64,000 nucleotides of DNA, from positions 1-64,000 of the forward strand of contig VXAA01000852.1 of assembly GCA_013399115.1 (NCBI GenBank), written 5' to 3'. Under the pieces are notes generated by a model. The model was given only the letters and a program-made list of their open reading frames with translations. It did no database searches and was not told the DNA's origin. Positions 37,903-50,300 of this stretch are shown piece by piece (the first letter of the stretch is position 1; each line of letters begins with the position of its first letter). Both the position numbers and the translations under genes were made by a program. This stretch comes from Anseranas semipalmata. Its lineage: Eukaryota > Chordata > Aves > Anseriformes > Anseranatidae.

Positions 37903-39349
37903 AACTAAGGTAACTAAGGGGTTTTACCCATTTTATTGATTGCCTCGGCTTTCATTTTTGAATACCTGTGCTGTGCAGCCACATTTCTGAGCAGCGGAGG
38001 CGGCCTCCAGGCCTGGCAGAACCAGGAGCTTCCTCCACTCCTCCTCTGCTTTAACAAAGGTGTGCTGGGGGCTGTTGCTGCCAGGGGCCAGGTTCTGCCC
38101 ACTGTTCTCCACCCTGTTGTATAAACTCTGTGGGCAACCAGAGGCAGATGCTTTTTAAGGGTCTGGGAACAGACGTACATGGGATTTATCAGTGCCGTCA
38201 GAAAACAAAAGCAATGATGTTCTTTTACGGAGACTGACGTGCAATATTAGTTCCTGGGATTTTGTATGGTACAGAAGAAATTCTCTCTCTTTTAGCAGCC
38301 CCTGTATTACATCATTGCAGCAACAGGTTAAGAGACTGAAAAGATGAAAAAAAACGGCCACTCTGTCCCTCCCTGGTGAAGAACAGCTGCTCTGCTCCAT
38401 CAGGCAACAGGGCAAACCTAGCCCTCCTTTTTCACCTGTATTTTCCCCTTTCTTCACATTCACTTTATCTCCCAATAAGCCCCCACCTGACTAACCCATG
38501 CGTTTCCCCATTTCCTCTGAGATCAAACCCCAGCCCATCCCACACTAAGCCCCACCACCACAGGGCTCGTTAAGGAAACCCTTGTCCCTCAGATAACGGA
38601 GTGGCAGCACGTTAACCCCCCATGTTCCTTGGCCCAGCCTGTGTGCCAAAATCTGTGCGAGGGCACCCTCTCCCACAGCTAACAAAGCCTCCCCCGTTCT
38701 GCACAGGGAAAGATCTGCTCCTACTCATGTAAGTAGGGATAAGAGAGGATAAGAGAGATACCCGTGAGCCATCACCATGCTCTTTCTCTCCATTTTGAGA
38801 GGTTGTTTTAGCAAGAGATTTTTTTTTTCCTCCAACAAGCTAGGTCCTGTACATAGCTCCTGGTCACAGAATAATTTCTCCACTATAGCCTGGAGTGCTA
38901 CTTGTGTCGTCATCACATTACAGCCTTAGGACTTTTGGCTGGCTGCTAGCTACTAATTTCTCTACTAAAGCAGTGCTGCCCCAGGCTGTATTTAACTGCT
39001 AGCAATCGGCCATTTCTGTCATCAGTTCTGTATTAGCCAAGGACTGTGAGGTGAGAGCAGCCTTGGATGGTATCAATGCCTCCTTCATTGCCTTGTGCTG
39101 ACAGAGAAGCCGAGTATGGTGGATGTCAAATGTTATGCAATGGTGGGAAGCAACAGGGCCGCAACAGGTCCCCTTGTTCCTGCTCATTTCCACACCTGGT
39201 GGAAGTCCCCTGGAAGCTCTCTGTGCACTGTGTGTGCAAGTGGAGAGGGAAGGAGGCAGGAAAGGATTGATAGAAGAAAACCTCGGGGCTGCTCCTGCTG
39301 CTCCCCAATTTATTGTTATGTATGCTGCTTCCTCAACGCAGGCTGTGAA

Positions 39350-39862
39350 ATCATAGAATCATAGAATATCCCGAGTTGGAAGGGACCCACAAGGATCATC
39401 GAGTCCAACTCATGGCTCCACACAAGTCTACCCAAAAATCAGAATTCAGACCATGTGTCTGAGAGCACAGTCCAGACACTTCTTAAACTCTGACAGGCTT
39501 GGCACTGTCCCTGGGGAGCCTGTTCTAGTGCGTGACCCCCCTCTCGGTGAAGAACCTTTTCCTAACACCCAGCCTGAACCTCCCCTGTCGCAGCTTGACT
39601 CCATTCCCTTGGGTCCTATCGCTGGTCACCAGAGAGCAGAGATCAGCGCCTGCCCCTCCGCTCCCCCTCATGAGGAAGCTGCAGGCCGCCATGAGGCCTC
39701 CCCTCAGCCTCCTCTTTTCCAGGCTGAACAAACCAAGTGACCTCAGCCACTCCTCATACATCTTGCCCTCTAGGCCCTTCCCCATCTTTGTAGCCCTTCT
39801 CTGGACACTCTCCAATAGTTTCATGTCCTTTTTGTACTGTGATGCCCAGAACTGCACACAGT
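39350..39862 (-). mobile_element. 5'-truncated CR1 LINE (reverse transcriptase ORF2 3' part and 3'UTR)
   Basis: Avian CR1 retrotransposon in minus orientation. The 3' end is the CR1-type short tandem repeat ATTCTATGATTCTATGAT (39350-39367), and next to it is the typical CR1 tail, read on the plus strand as GAGTTGGAAGGGACCCACAA. Upstream, the minus-strand frame encodes ORF2 C-terminal residues typical of CR1 ([55 protein letters not shown]). Only about 510 bases remain of a 4-5 kb parent, the usual 5' truncation, so it is not autonomous. The frame is still open for much of this, suggesting moderate age. Its truncated end abuts the tRNA-derived sequence. Confidence 0.95.
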
Positions 39863-39871
39863 AAAAAGATC

Positions 39872-39918
39872 CACCCCAGATGGGACTCGAACCCACAATG
39901 CCTGGCTTAGGAGGCCAG
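39872..39918 (-). pseudogene. tRNA-Arg(CCT) 3' fragment (tRNA pseudogene or retro-copied half)
   Basis: The minus strand carries the intact anticodon arm CTGGC-CTCCTAA-GCCAG (anticodon CCT), the variable region, the T arm with a perfect B box (GGTTCGAGTCC), and the 3' acceptor strand CTGGGGTG, as in vertebrate tRNA-Arg(CCT). A TTTTT (39867-39863) follows four bases later, like a Pol III terminator. The 5' acceptor strand GCCCCAG and a normal D arm are absent from the sequence upstream, so a full cloverleaf cannot form. The A box is also missing, so I call it a pseudogene or fragment. Confidence 0.8.
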
Positions 39919-40040
39919 GACTGGAGGCAGAGCCTCATATGGACACCAGTGAAGGCACCTGAATGGAACCCAGAGCATGTATGGACCGGACAGGGATCTC
40001 CAGGAGACACCCTCCAGTCTCTACGGACGTCCCAAGAGGC

Positions 40041-40080
40041 GTTGATTTAAGTACATCCCTGTTGATTTAAGTACATTCCT
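40041..40080 (+). repeat. 20-bp tandem duplication
   Basis: gttgatttaagtacatccct is followed immediately by a second copy with one substitution. It lies about 120 bp beyond the tRNA fragment and could be a replication slip or part of an old insertion scar. Confidence 0.9.
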
Positions 40081-42599
40081 GACTCCATAAGCCAAGTCTT
40101 TCTCCCAGTCTGCAGAAGGAAACATTAACAGGAGAATATACTCTTTCATATTGCTGTTCCCTTGTGTCCTATAGTAGTCGTAAGCTCTACATTTAGATTT
40201 TCTGGGTGCTATTTTGCTGCATGGTAAGAGTTAGGTAACCTGTGTATTTGTGTGTGATTTTCTGGATTCCAGCTGATCCTTTCACTGTATTTGGTAAACA
40301 AGAAACTTCCCAGGCTTTCTGTTCATTTTTAGAAAAAAACTAAGGACACCATCAGTGTGCAAAGTAACTCTGGCTAGAGACAGAATAGAAATGCGGATTC
40401 TGCTTTGGAAATGCAACCTTTACACTTCACCCACTGGGAGGAGCTGATGTTGATCTGAAATCTGGAGAAGAGTAATGAATCTCTTCTTACACTCTTGGGA
40501 CACAGGAAATGTATGTTTGCCCCGAAGTAAAGTAAAAAGAACAAACGTCTCTTTTAGTCACCAGAATATTAGAGGCCGGATCCCCTCATGATTTAAATCA
40601 GTGTAGTAATTTGTACACCAGTGTGGTTATGCCAATTACAGAACTAAGGATCTGGCCATCATGTATGTGTAGAGAAGTAGTGCACGCATATTTCCATGTG
40701 CATATATATATATAAAACTACATATAGACATATAACGTACACTTTGTATATTCTTAAAACACCTCAGAAACGGGAGGCCTGAGCCTCACCTCAGTTATGC
40801 CAGGAGTAAAATAGCAGTGACTTCCTTAATGTCAAATTACACCCATGAAAAAAGTCTTGCACCCACTAAAGTCCACTACACACTGAGGTTGCAGGATCAG
40901 TCCCTTAATGGACGCCTCACGCCATGCTGGCATATGTATTAGGGTCAAAGTCTTACTGTCGCTGCACATTTTCCAGAGTCCAAACAATAAAGCTCATATC
41001 TTTATACGACCTAATAAAACTAATGAGATTTCCTCACATCTTCTGGGGTCAATGAAACGATTTTGTCTTCTCTTCATAAACAATGGTGTGAAGTTTGTGG
41101 TTTTCACCTCAAACTTTCAACTGTGTGCACCAAAGCATCCAAGCCTGTCTTTGCCCTTCAGCTGGCACCCGCATGCCCTGATGCCGGGTGTTTCAGTGAA
41201 TGATGCTCCCAAGATATCCTCGTTTCTGCCCCAGGAGGAGGGAGACACACAGCCAAACCTGTCTAAAGGTGAGTCCTGCGTGTCACTCACATCCTAATCC
41301 TCGCCTCCCGTGCCAGGCCCCAGTCTACCTAAGGCTGTCAGCAGAAGGTGTTTCCTCCCCTGTCCTCCTTCCACCCACATGAGCACTGCCAGCTGTCGTG
41401 GTGTGCAGGACAGCCCATGGGGCGTTTAGCTTGTTCTGTTTGATCTTGAGATGTCACGTTACAGCTATGTCAAAATAATAAAATTCAGTTACGCAGCTCT
41501 TTCTGTACTTTTGCAACTGTTCAGGTCTTCATTTTGCTTTGTCATCACTTGCCAAACTTCAGGAAACCTTGCATGACCTGATACCGGTGTTTGAGGATGT
41601 AGGGCTCTGGATGAGCAATACTGCCACTTTGGAAAGCACAATATGAGGAAAAAACGTAAATCAAAATGTATAAGCAATTTTTCTTTTCTAAGAAAAGACA
41701 CTTCTGAAAATTATGTGAATTTGTTAGATGTGGTTTTGTTTTTTCAAAAAGGAAAGCAAACAAATGGACTTCTGTCAGTAACTGATCTTCAGCCTTTTAA
41801 TGAACAAATGAAAATGAAGGATTCTTCATAGGGACAGCGGTGCATTTGGACTTGTGTGAGTCTGGTGTGTAAATCTAGGTATTAATAGTAACATGAGAGA
41901 GGTTTTAAATAGATGCTAGCAAAAGCAAATGCAAATCTAGTTATTTTTGAAGTAATGCAAGAAATAACTACAAATCAAATATGACAGCAAATATTCAACA
42001 TGAACAGCAGTTAAAGGTCGGCATCTTACTGTAGCGACCCCATACAGTTTTGTGACTTTAATATAGCTGAAGTTAATCTGAAACCAGCATCAAGACTGAA
42101 ACAGCGCGGATATCTGGAACCAGTGAAACTTGAGATAAACACTGATGCACATGAAAAGGATGTCACGGTAGCACACGCTCCTGTTTGCTGTGTGTGCCTC
42201 ATTAGCCAGGGATGAACAACTATCTACATATTTAGGCTGTCCCAAATATATTTTTCTTGTGTATTATAATTCCACACTCCAGAATTAACTCCTGCGCTGT
42301 GACAGCATTCCTTCACGAAGTCATCAGATGAGGAAGGAACATCACCCTTGGTCGGACATTGACACTGAAGTTTAAAAAGCTAATTGGTGCTGGCCTTTTA
42401 AAGTACAAAACGCAACGGCACTCTTTTAGCGTGCTCAGTGAAGGCAGGACCTTTGGAGCTAGAAATCTGCCCTGAGGAATGTCACTGCTTAAAAATACTC
42501 TGCTGCCCCCTGCGTGAACTCGCTAGTGTCATCAAAGCCATCAGATAAAAATAAAGGTTTTCTGACTTTTCACTCCCCTTAATCCCGCGGAGCCAACAC

Positions 42600-43190
42600 A
42601 GCCCCACGGGAAGGAGGCAGAGCTTCTGTCACGACTCCCCGCCGGGGTGTGACCCGCTGGGCCTGCCTGCGCTCATCGCGGCCCATTTCAAGGAACCGGC
42701 GCATTTCCCGGGCGGCCCTAACGCCTGCCTGCCCGCGGCGCTCGGCTCCGCACCGGCCCCCAGGGGCGGGCGACAGCGGCGCCCCTCAGCGCCGGGGCGG
42801 CGACCGTTATCGCACGTCACGGCCACCCGTTGCCCGCCGGGATTTGAAGTCGGGGCGGGCGGGGAGGGCGTGCGCGTGCGCGCGAGAGGCAGGTGCTCCT
42901 CCCCTTCCCCCCCCCTCCCCGGGCCTTGCGCGTGGGGCGGCTCGCGGTACGTTGTGCCCCCCCACCCCCACGCGCCGCGTCCGTTGCCCCGCGGAGGGGG
43001 GGAGTGGGGGGGGCTCAGGTTGCCTCAGGGGGAGGGAGGCAGGGAGGGGAAAATGGCCGCCGGCCAACGGGCTGGGGAGCGGGGCCCCCCTCCCCTTCCC
43101 TTCCGTCGCCTGTCGGGGGTGTTCCCGGGCCCTTGTGGGCAGGGGTGGCCGGGCCGGGCGCGTTATGGGGTGGTTCGGGGCGTGAGCAGC
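42600..43190 (+). promoter_or_regulatory. TRMT10A: CpG island promoter of TRMT10A
   Basis: A sharp rise in G+C and CpG density about 1.1-1.7 kb upstream of the first TRMT10A coding exon, typical of a housekeeping promoter. It contains an NRF1-type motif TGCGCGTGCGCG (42871-42882), several GC boxes (gggcggg, 42764-42770 and 42853-42860) and a YY1-like AAAATGGCCGCC (43050-43061). The noncoding first exon should start here. Possible donors are GCG|GTACGT near 42947-42954 and GGC|GTGAGC near 43180, but I cannot choose between them without transcripts. No TATA box. Confidence 0.85.
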
Positions 43191-43191
43191 G

Positions 43192-43296
43192 ACACGCGTG
43201 TGTTTCTATATGTGTGCGTGTATATAGGTGCGTGCGTATAGATTCATACATATACGTGTGTGCATATACACGTATGTTTACATATATGTGTGTCCA
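43192..43296 (+). repeat. Imperfect alternating purine-pyrimidine (TG/TA/CG) tract
   Basis: About 105 bases dominated by alternating gt, at, gc steps (tgtgtgcgtgtatataggtgcg and similar) immediately downstream of the CpG island. A likely microsatellite-derived, Z-DNA-prone stretch in the TRMT10A first intron or leader. Confidence 0.85.
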
Positions 43297-44251
43297 GGCG
43301 CATGCATAAAACCTGTCAGAAAGCAGTACGTGCCAGGCAGCTGTAGGCGCACCTGTGCCCTTGTGTCTGTAACACCCCAGGTAGGGAAATCAGTGTTACA
43401 TACGTCAAGCTCGCCTGGTTTTCTGGTGTGTTGTATGCTTCCTGGCTGTGCGGTTGGTAAAGGAACAAGAGGGTTGTTTTGCTGCATGTTAGCTATGTAG
43501 ATGTGGTGTTCTCCAGTGAAGCAGGTGTCTTGGGAAAATTGTGCAACTGTTGAGCACCGGGGAGCTACCGAAATAACGTATGAAATAATATAATTGATAG
43601 TGAAAAGGAAAGGGTTATAATTTTAGTTGATCTGAATGCTGTATGTTTTGCTGAGTAACAGCTTAGTTTGTTCATACCCTTACTTGTAGTGTTTTGTCTG
43701 CTGACAGTGGCCAGTGTCAGTGATTCGTCAGTGTTTTTCGTTCTCAGAAGAAATAAAAAATAATTTTGAAGGGGTATAGCTTGTTCACACCACCTTTTTT
43801 TTTCTTTTTTAACCAAAATAGCTTCAGTCTCTTTATAGTTTCATAACATGCTGCCATGATTACCACACGAGATACCTAATTTTTTTTGTTTCTTTGTATA
43901 TTTGAGAATAATTTGTGATGCATGGTACTACTGCTAATGTTTTTTCTTTTATGTTTAATCCAGTATGATTCCCTGCTTGTGTGTGGTTGTGTTTTCGCAG
44001 TTTTTCATTAGAAACTGCTGAATAGCTGCCAATAATAGCAGACAGCGTTTTAGACACACGTGGAATATAGATCACCATCTCTAGTATTTTATATGTTACT
44101 GTTTGCAGAGGCACTAACCTTGCTTTGAACAAAACAAGGCTCATCTCTTATTTTTGCTTTATTCAGGTTCATGGTAGGTACAGAGTGATATTTGTCCTGA
44201 TTGAACTTCTTGTTAATAACTCTCTAATAACTATTCTCTTGTTTCTTACAG

Positions 44252-44332
44252 AATTGGTGAAAGAAAAGCTTGCTTTTTATGAAATACTTACCACGTGCTA
44301 AGATACAAGTCAGTAAACCCATCCAAAAACTG
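44252..44332 (+). other. TRMT10A: TRMT10A 5' untranslated part of the first coding exon
   Basis: The acceptor TTTCTTACAG ends at 44251, so the exon begins at 44252. The 81 bases before the chosen ATG are open in the same frame and contain an upstream in-frame ATG at 44279, so this segment could also be translated as an 18-residue extension. Homology to the human start favours the downstream ATG. Confidence 0.75.
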
Positions 44333-47300
44333 ATGTCATCAGAAACACCAACAGAAGGTCCAGAGGTGCCAACAGAAAACACCATGCCCCCTGACATACC
44401 TGATGTGGAAGGAAAGGTGAAGTCAAGTGACAGTCAAGTAGACAGACAGGAGGAAGGCTCAGATGAGGTAGAATGTCTCGAGTCCCTGTCCAAGAGGCAA
44501 AGGAAGAAACTACTGAAGCAGAAACAGTGGGAAGAGCAGAAGGATCTACGTAGGTATGGTTCACAAAGTGGCTTTCGTAGGATCGTATGTAGTAGTTAGT
44601 TATAATAGTAATAACATGTCAGCAAAAACTATGTGTAGATTGCTTTAGCAAATCAAGGCAGTTGAACCAGTCTTCTCCCACACCAGGTTTAAAGCAGTAG
44701 TCACAGGCTGCTCCATCTGAGTATGAAGAAGCTTTAAAGGTAAGCATCCTCTCTTCATACTAGAAGTGTTCCTCAGCTTGAAGAAGATATCAGGAGGGAT
44801 TCAAACTTGCATATTATTGGCTCATTGGAAGGGAGAAATGACATGTGGCCTTGTTGCTTTTTCAGTGGGCTGTGCTCTCATTCCCTGTTGCTGTCAGACC
44901 AGGCGAATCTTGCGAAGTTATGTTGACTTATAATCTGTTAAAATGTTTTTGGAAGATGGTGGGCTTCTGTGTTGTTCTGTTATTGAGAGAAAACATACAT
45001 GGAAATGGGCGATCATGGCGTACCCTTGTCCTGCTGAAAACAGAAGTGTTCCTTGCTGAGGTAGCGGCTGTTAAGAAAGACCTTAAAGTTGTCTGAAATT
45101 TGATCTACCAACTGCCTGCTCCCATTGGGAGAACAGGGTGGGAAGAAACAATTGCTTCAGAAGTCTTTTGACAAATTCTGCTTAGTGAAACAGGAGGTAA
45201 ATTGTCTTCCACGTTGTTCTTACAATTTTGGGAATATTTTTTGATTGTTTCTGTTAGGAGACCTGGTTTGGAGCAGTATTAAATCCATGAGATTTTCACT
45301 GTCAACTTCACTTGAATTTGTCTCAGATGTCTATCTTTGAAGGTATATCCAGAGTTTTACAAGCAAAGCTGGGGTACGTGTTTCATGCTGCTGTTAGCAT
45401 AGCACAAATGCAAGCAACAGAAAGCAGTTTAAACTACCACAGTTACGGGCCAGCCACCTTCATCAAGAACTATGTGTTTGTGTGCAGAAGATGTACCTCA
45501 GGAGATTTGGCAGCACTTTTTAAAGATTAATTTGTTTATTTGTTTAGGCAGAAACGAAAAGAGAAACGTCAGAAGAGAAAATTAGAACGTCAGTCAAAAC
45601 CGGACTCCAGTAATGAAGGGAGTGGCAGAAAGCGTATGCGAAGGGAAGTTGTTCCCAGTACACTTCGCCTCATTGTGGACTGCAGCTTCGATGACTTGAT
45701 GGTGTTAAAGGTAAAAGAAATTTGCCTATCAAATACAAATGTTGAAAGGTTCTCCAGTGGCAGTGTTGATGCAGTATCAGAGCAGATAGCAGAGGATAGT
45801 TAGCGTGTTTCAGACTGTGATGACTTCTAGACCCACCCACGTCAGTTGCTGAATTTTTCAGGGTTTGAAACGTACCTGTATGTAAGCTTGCTAAAGATTT
45901 TGTTCACCTTCATGGAGATGTGGTAAGTTGGTTTGGTTCCAAAAACAGGAGTACAGAAACAGTCCGTGCAATGTGTTCACCCTGAAGCTACATGCAGTTC
46001 TGCCTCGAAATGGTTTTGCTAGGGGGCTGCAGATGCCACATCCAGCTACTTTCTCTTCTGAAATGGACCTAAGGCTCCCAGCAGTGTTAGTGAGGATCCA
46101 CTGAAATCAGAATTTTTAGTGTGAGGACACTGAGCTTTTTCTGTCAGTTACACCAGAGGCAGCTGGGACAGAACAATACAATTCAGCCCATCTCTGAAAT
46201 TTTAGAATGGATAAAAGGATGGGTAAGCTGTCTGCAGGATAGGTAAATACGAGAAAGATCAGCATGATACCCAGCCACTGGTCAAGATGCTTGATCTGCC
46301 ATTTTGAGATCAAAGCAAAGCTTTACCTCTACAAGGAATGTATGTTAATCTGCAGCCTCCTGTAAGAGTGCAGCCTTCAGTGTTTGAGGCAGACCTCTCC
46401 CTTCCCTTTTGCCTCAAGCTGTTTTACTGCTGCCAAGGACTTCACTGCCCTGCAAAACTGCTTGAATTCAAGCTTTTGCAAAGCCCATCTTGCCTCCTGT
46501 GGACTGTAAGACGGAGCACGTCTAGCACCGACCGAGTGTTGTTGCAGCGTGGTAAATCTACTTGATTCTTCGGATGAATTCCGAGTTTTTTAATGTATAA
46601 TTAAATCTTGGTGAATTATTTTGTTTTGTTTTGTTCATTTCCTCGAACAAAGCAAATCAAGCACATGCATAGAGGTGTCTAAATACAGTTTTGTAGAAGA
46701 TGCATGTCTCCATGTCAGCATAATCCCTTCACCAAGGGCTGTTTTTTCTCTCAGGGTCTGATGTCCGCTGTCTTTCAATATCACTTTTGCCAGTTAAAAG
46801 CCTCCTTTTTCTCTCTTTAGCTTCTGACTGGCTCATGGTAAAGCATTTTGTGGTGGTCTGTCTGAAGGACTATGTAAAAACAAATTGTGTTGTGTACAGG
46901 ATGTTAAGAAGCTTCACAAGCAAATTCAGAGATGTTATGCAGAAAACCGCAAAGCATTCCATCCTGTGCAGGTATGTTTAAACAAACTGAGTACTGACTG
47001 TATTGCCACTTACAAAGTGTATGAGGAGGGCATACAAGTGTGGGAAAAAAAATTAGGCTGCCTTTGTTTAGTAAGAAGATTACTTCTGTTGTAACTGATC
47101 AATTTTCAACCCATGTGTTACAAAAATCCACATATGTGAAAGTATGTTCACGCCAGTGAAGAGTGCCAATGCTGCCGTGCTGCTAAAACACTGTTGATGG
47201 TCAATTTTCTGTGACAGATACAAGGGGGGGAAAAAATTGACTGCATGTATTTGTCTTTAAAATTGTTCCTAACTGTATGAACATGGTCTTAGTACCACTT

Positions 47301-50300
47301 TTAGCTAAATAATAAGAGTTTTAGCTACTTCTTAAGGGTAGAAAAAAAGATTTGTACAGTTTGGAAACAAATTGGCATATTAACATTTCAGTACAATGTA
47401 CCTTTTTGTTGTTCTTTTCTAAGTTTTACTTGACCAGCCATGGGGGACAGTTGAAGAGCAACATGAATGAAAATGACAAAGGATGGGTGAACTGGAAGGT
47501 GAATAATTAACTACTTCTGTAAGAAGGGAAAAAAATCTTCATTGTAATTGTTAGCTAGGTTGTTTATTGTGAAGGACCTGTGCCTTATGTATTTTTTTTT
47601 TTTTTTTTTTTTTCCCTGTGACATCTGAGCAATATCATATTAAAAAATCTAGTGTGGCTGTTTGTGCTCTAAAATAATTAAATAAGCCAAGGAGTGCTTG
47701 TCTTTAATCTAGATTTATTTATTTATTTATTTTTGCTTTAAAAACTCCGCATAGTCTTCACCTGTTCTTATTTGAACAGATACCATTCTCTGCCAGAATA
47801 GGCAAGCCTACTTTGCTTAGGCAGTTCAGACAGTCATCTGTCTTGACAGTGCTCTTTTTTATTGGGAAAAATACCACTTTGAAATCATGATGTGATTCTC
47901 CTGTGGGCGCATTGCTATTATGTTGCCTTTCAAGGTTGAAGTGTTCTTTAGAGAAGTAGTTTGGCTTAGTGTCAAACTCATGTTGGTTTTCCTCGCGACT
48001 CCCTGAAATAAGTATTCCAACAACTCCAAATAAGAAAGCTTTGCGTAAATGAAAAATAGTTCTACTTTCAGCAGGTCTTATGTGATAAGTGCTTTGCAGA
48101 AGCATAGCATAAACCTCTCCTACCAAACAAGTAATGTTAACTTAGCATTTACTTCTGGTTTTGCTTTTTAGAAAGGTGGACTTGAAAATAATTGGGATCC
48201 CTAGGGGACATACTGTAAGATCTGAAGGGAATCACAGGAATTTAAGGTTTTACAAACTTCTTTTGGGGTTTCAGAAAGTTTCCCAATGATTTTTACAAGC
48301 CAGTTCTCTAGGGAGCTATAGTAGAGACTGTGGATTATTTATGCAGAATGCAGTCTGCGCTGTGCAATGTACTTAAACATGAATGAGGGGCATGGAATGA
48401 CTGCATACTCTTATTTTTCCTGGTTCTGTCTTGGGTCTGTAAAGCTTGACCAGCAATTCATCAGTTGAATGTAACTTCTTTTAACTACCTTTTTTTGAGG
48501 ATATCCAAATTAGAACAGAGCACTACAGTGAGCTAATAAAGAAAGAAGACCTCGTATATCTTACTTCAGATTCCCCAGACGTTCTCAGTGAGCTTGATGA
48601 GAAGAAAGCCTATGTGATTGGAGGACTGGTGGATCACAATCACCACAAGGTAAACTGTGGGTATGGTGCTTTACAGCTCTTTTATTGGCATCTTATTTGA
48701 CATAAATGCTGCGCATATGTAAACTAACAAAAAATAATAATAAAACAATTTCTTCAAAAAGGATTTCATTCACAAAAATTTTGAAGAAAAAAAAAACAAA
48801 CTTGTGGTGGTGGTAGCAGTGGCTTGTGTTCCAGAGTACAGGCATGCTGAGGCTTTTTAGGATTTTATCTTTTCGTTTTAAATATAGGAATGGAATTAAT
48901 AACACTGCTCAGCTTACTGAGAGCCATATTTTCAGACAGAAGGGTTTGGTTTCTGTTCATGCACTTGTGTGTGTGCTTGTATGCGCACGTGCCCAAAAAT
49001 AGATGAAGAACAGCACTTGAATCTTGAATGTCCTTTTTTTAATGAGTTTGCTTGTCAGGAGAATTTGGCTAAGTAATGCACATACCTCAGCGATCTGGTT
49101 CCATACCTGCACGTGGGATCGTGCTGTGTGGACCTGGAATGTCATGGAGAATGCAGCTGGGAAATTAAACCACTGTTACTGCTTTTCTTCAAAGACACTC
49201 CTATGTAATTTCTGGTGACGTTTAATGTTTCAATGTAATGCTAAAAAAAAGGGATGAATCTTAAGCCTTACCAAATGATACTTCAGCATTTAGTCCACAG
49301 TTAAAGGCTGTGGGGGAACTAAAGCATATCCCTTATATATTTATTATGGTATAAACTGTTTACTCACTTTTCACAGCATTTTTTTGCCCATCATGGGTAC
49401 AGGATATGCCACATTTTAAAAAGAAAAATTCTTTTTCCTTTCCTCTTCCTCTCAAAAAATACCCAGTTACTGTAACCTGAGTAATTTTGTGTTTAAGCTC
49501 AGACTTGCCTTTAAAACAGGTTATGGCTGACGTGTTTTAGAGCAGTATGACCAGCTTTTATTTACAATCCTTTTGGCCATACATCACAGTGTGACATGTA
49601 TTCAAGGTACTAAGTTTTCCAAAGGTAGCCCTTGAAGCAGGTACTATCTTACCTGGGTAAGTTTCTGTTTGTAAGTGTCTTCTAAAGCAATAGCATGGCA
49701 GTGCTGGCAAGACCCTTGCAAGAAAATGATACTTGTAGTAATCTGTATACACTGATTCAAAATTGTGATTCTCAGTCCAGTTGTTTTGGTGTCTTTCCTG
49801 CAGGGAATTACTTACAAAAAAGCTGTAGAGCAGGGAATTGGTCATGCACAGCTTCCCCTTGGAAACTTTGTGAAGATGAACAGTCGGAAAGTGTTAGCAG
49901 TCAATCATGGTAAGTTTTAAATCACAGAATAATTATATCATTATAGAATACACCAGCAATATTAAGAGTTTGAACCCTCAAAGTGTGCACTATAGTGCAG
50001 ATACCTAATTCTTTATTGTGCTGATATTTTTTGAATCTGATTGCCTTTGGGATTCATTAATTGCCCTAACCGTTAAATATTTTAGGTACTGTTAAATATA
50101 AAGGTAGGTAAAGAAGTGCCTTAGCAACTTAGAAGTGCACCTCGTATTCTGTTAACTTGTCCCATGATTAATTTTGGCATTCTTATCATCCTGGCCTTGT
50201 TTCTAGACTGAATGTGTGAGTAAAATGTTGGAAACCATCCCATGGATTTTATCCCATCCGAGGTTAAGTGTATGTGATGCTTTTTTCACGTCTTCTGAAA

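Larger units (their letters stand above)
37903..42580. other. Intergenic region between divergent MTTP and TRMT10A
   Basis: About 4.7 kb. Contains the CR1 element and tRNA fragment at 39.35-39.92 kb, a 20-bp tandem duplication at 40041-40080, a C-rich pyrimidine-biased stretch at about 38390-38570, and an AT-rich repeat near 40700-40735. No supported gene. The longest frames outside CR1, such as 40908-41297 on the plus strand, match nothing I know. Confidence 0.75.

Noticed and set aside
39872..39918. Functional tRNA-Arg(CCT) gene
   Set aside because: The 5' acceptor strand, D arm and A box are missing, so a cloverleaf cannot form and Pol III initiation is unlikely.
39525..40010. 161-codon minus-strand open frame
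   Set aside because: Not a host gene: its C-terminal two-thirds is CR1 ORF2 and its N-terminal part is read-through of the tRNA fragment and unique DNA.
40908..41297. 129-codon plus-strand frame upstream of TRMT10A
   Set aside because: No recognisable family, no promoter or splice context, length within chance for this much sequence.
42649..43309. Overlapping 120-180-codon frames on both strands in the CpG island
   Set aside because: Open only because GC-rich sequence lacks stop codons; Pro/Arg/Gly-rich with no domain.
49920..49965. Resemblance to a CR1 3' end (atcacagaataattat...tatagaatac)
   Set aside because: Only a few short words match and no CR1 body or ordered tail repeat follows.
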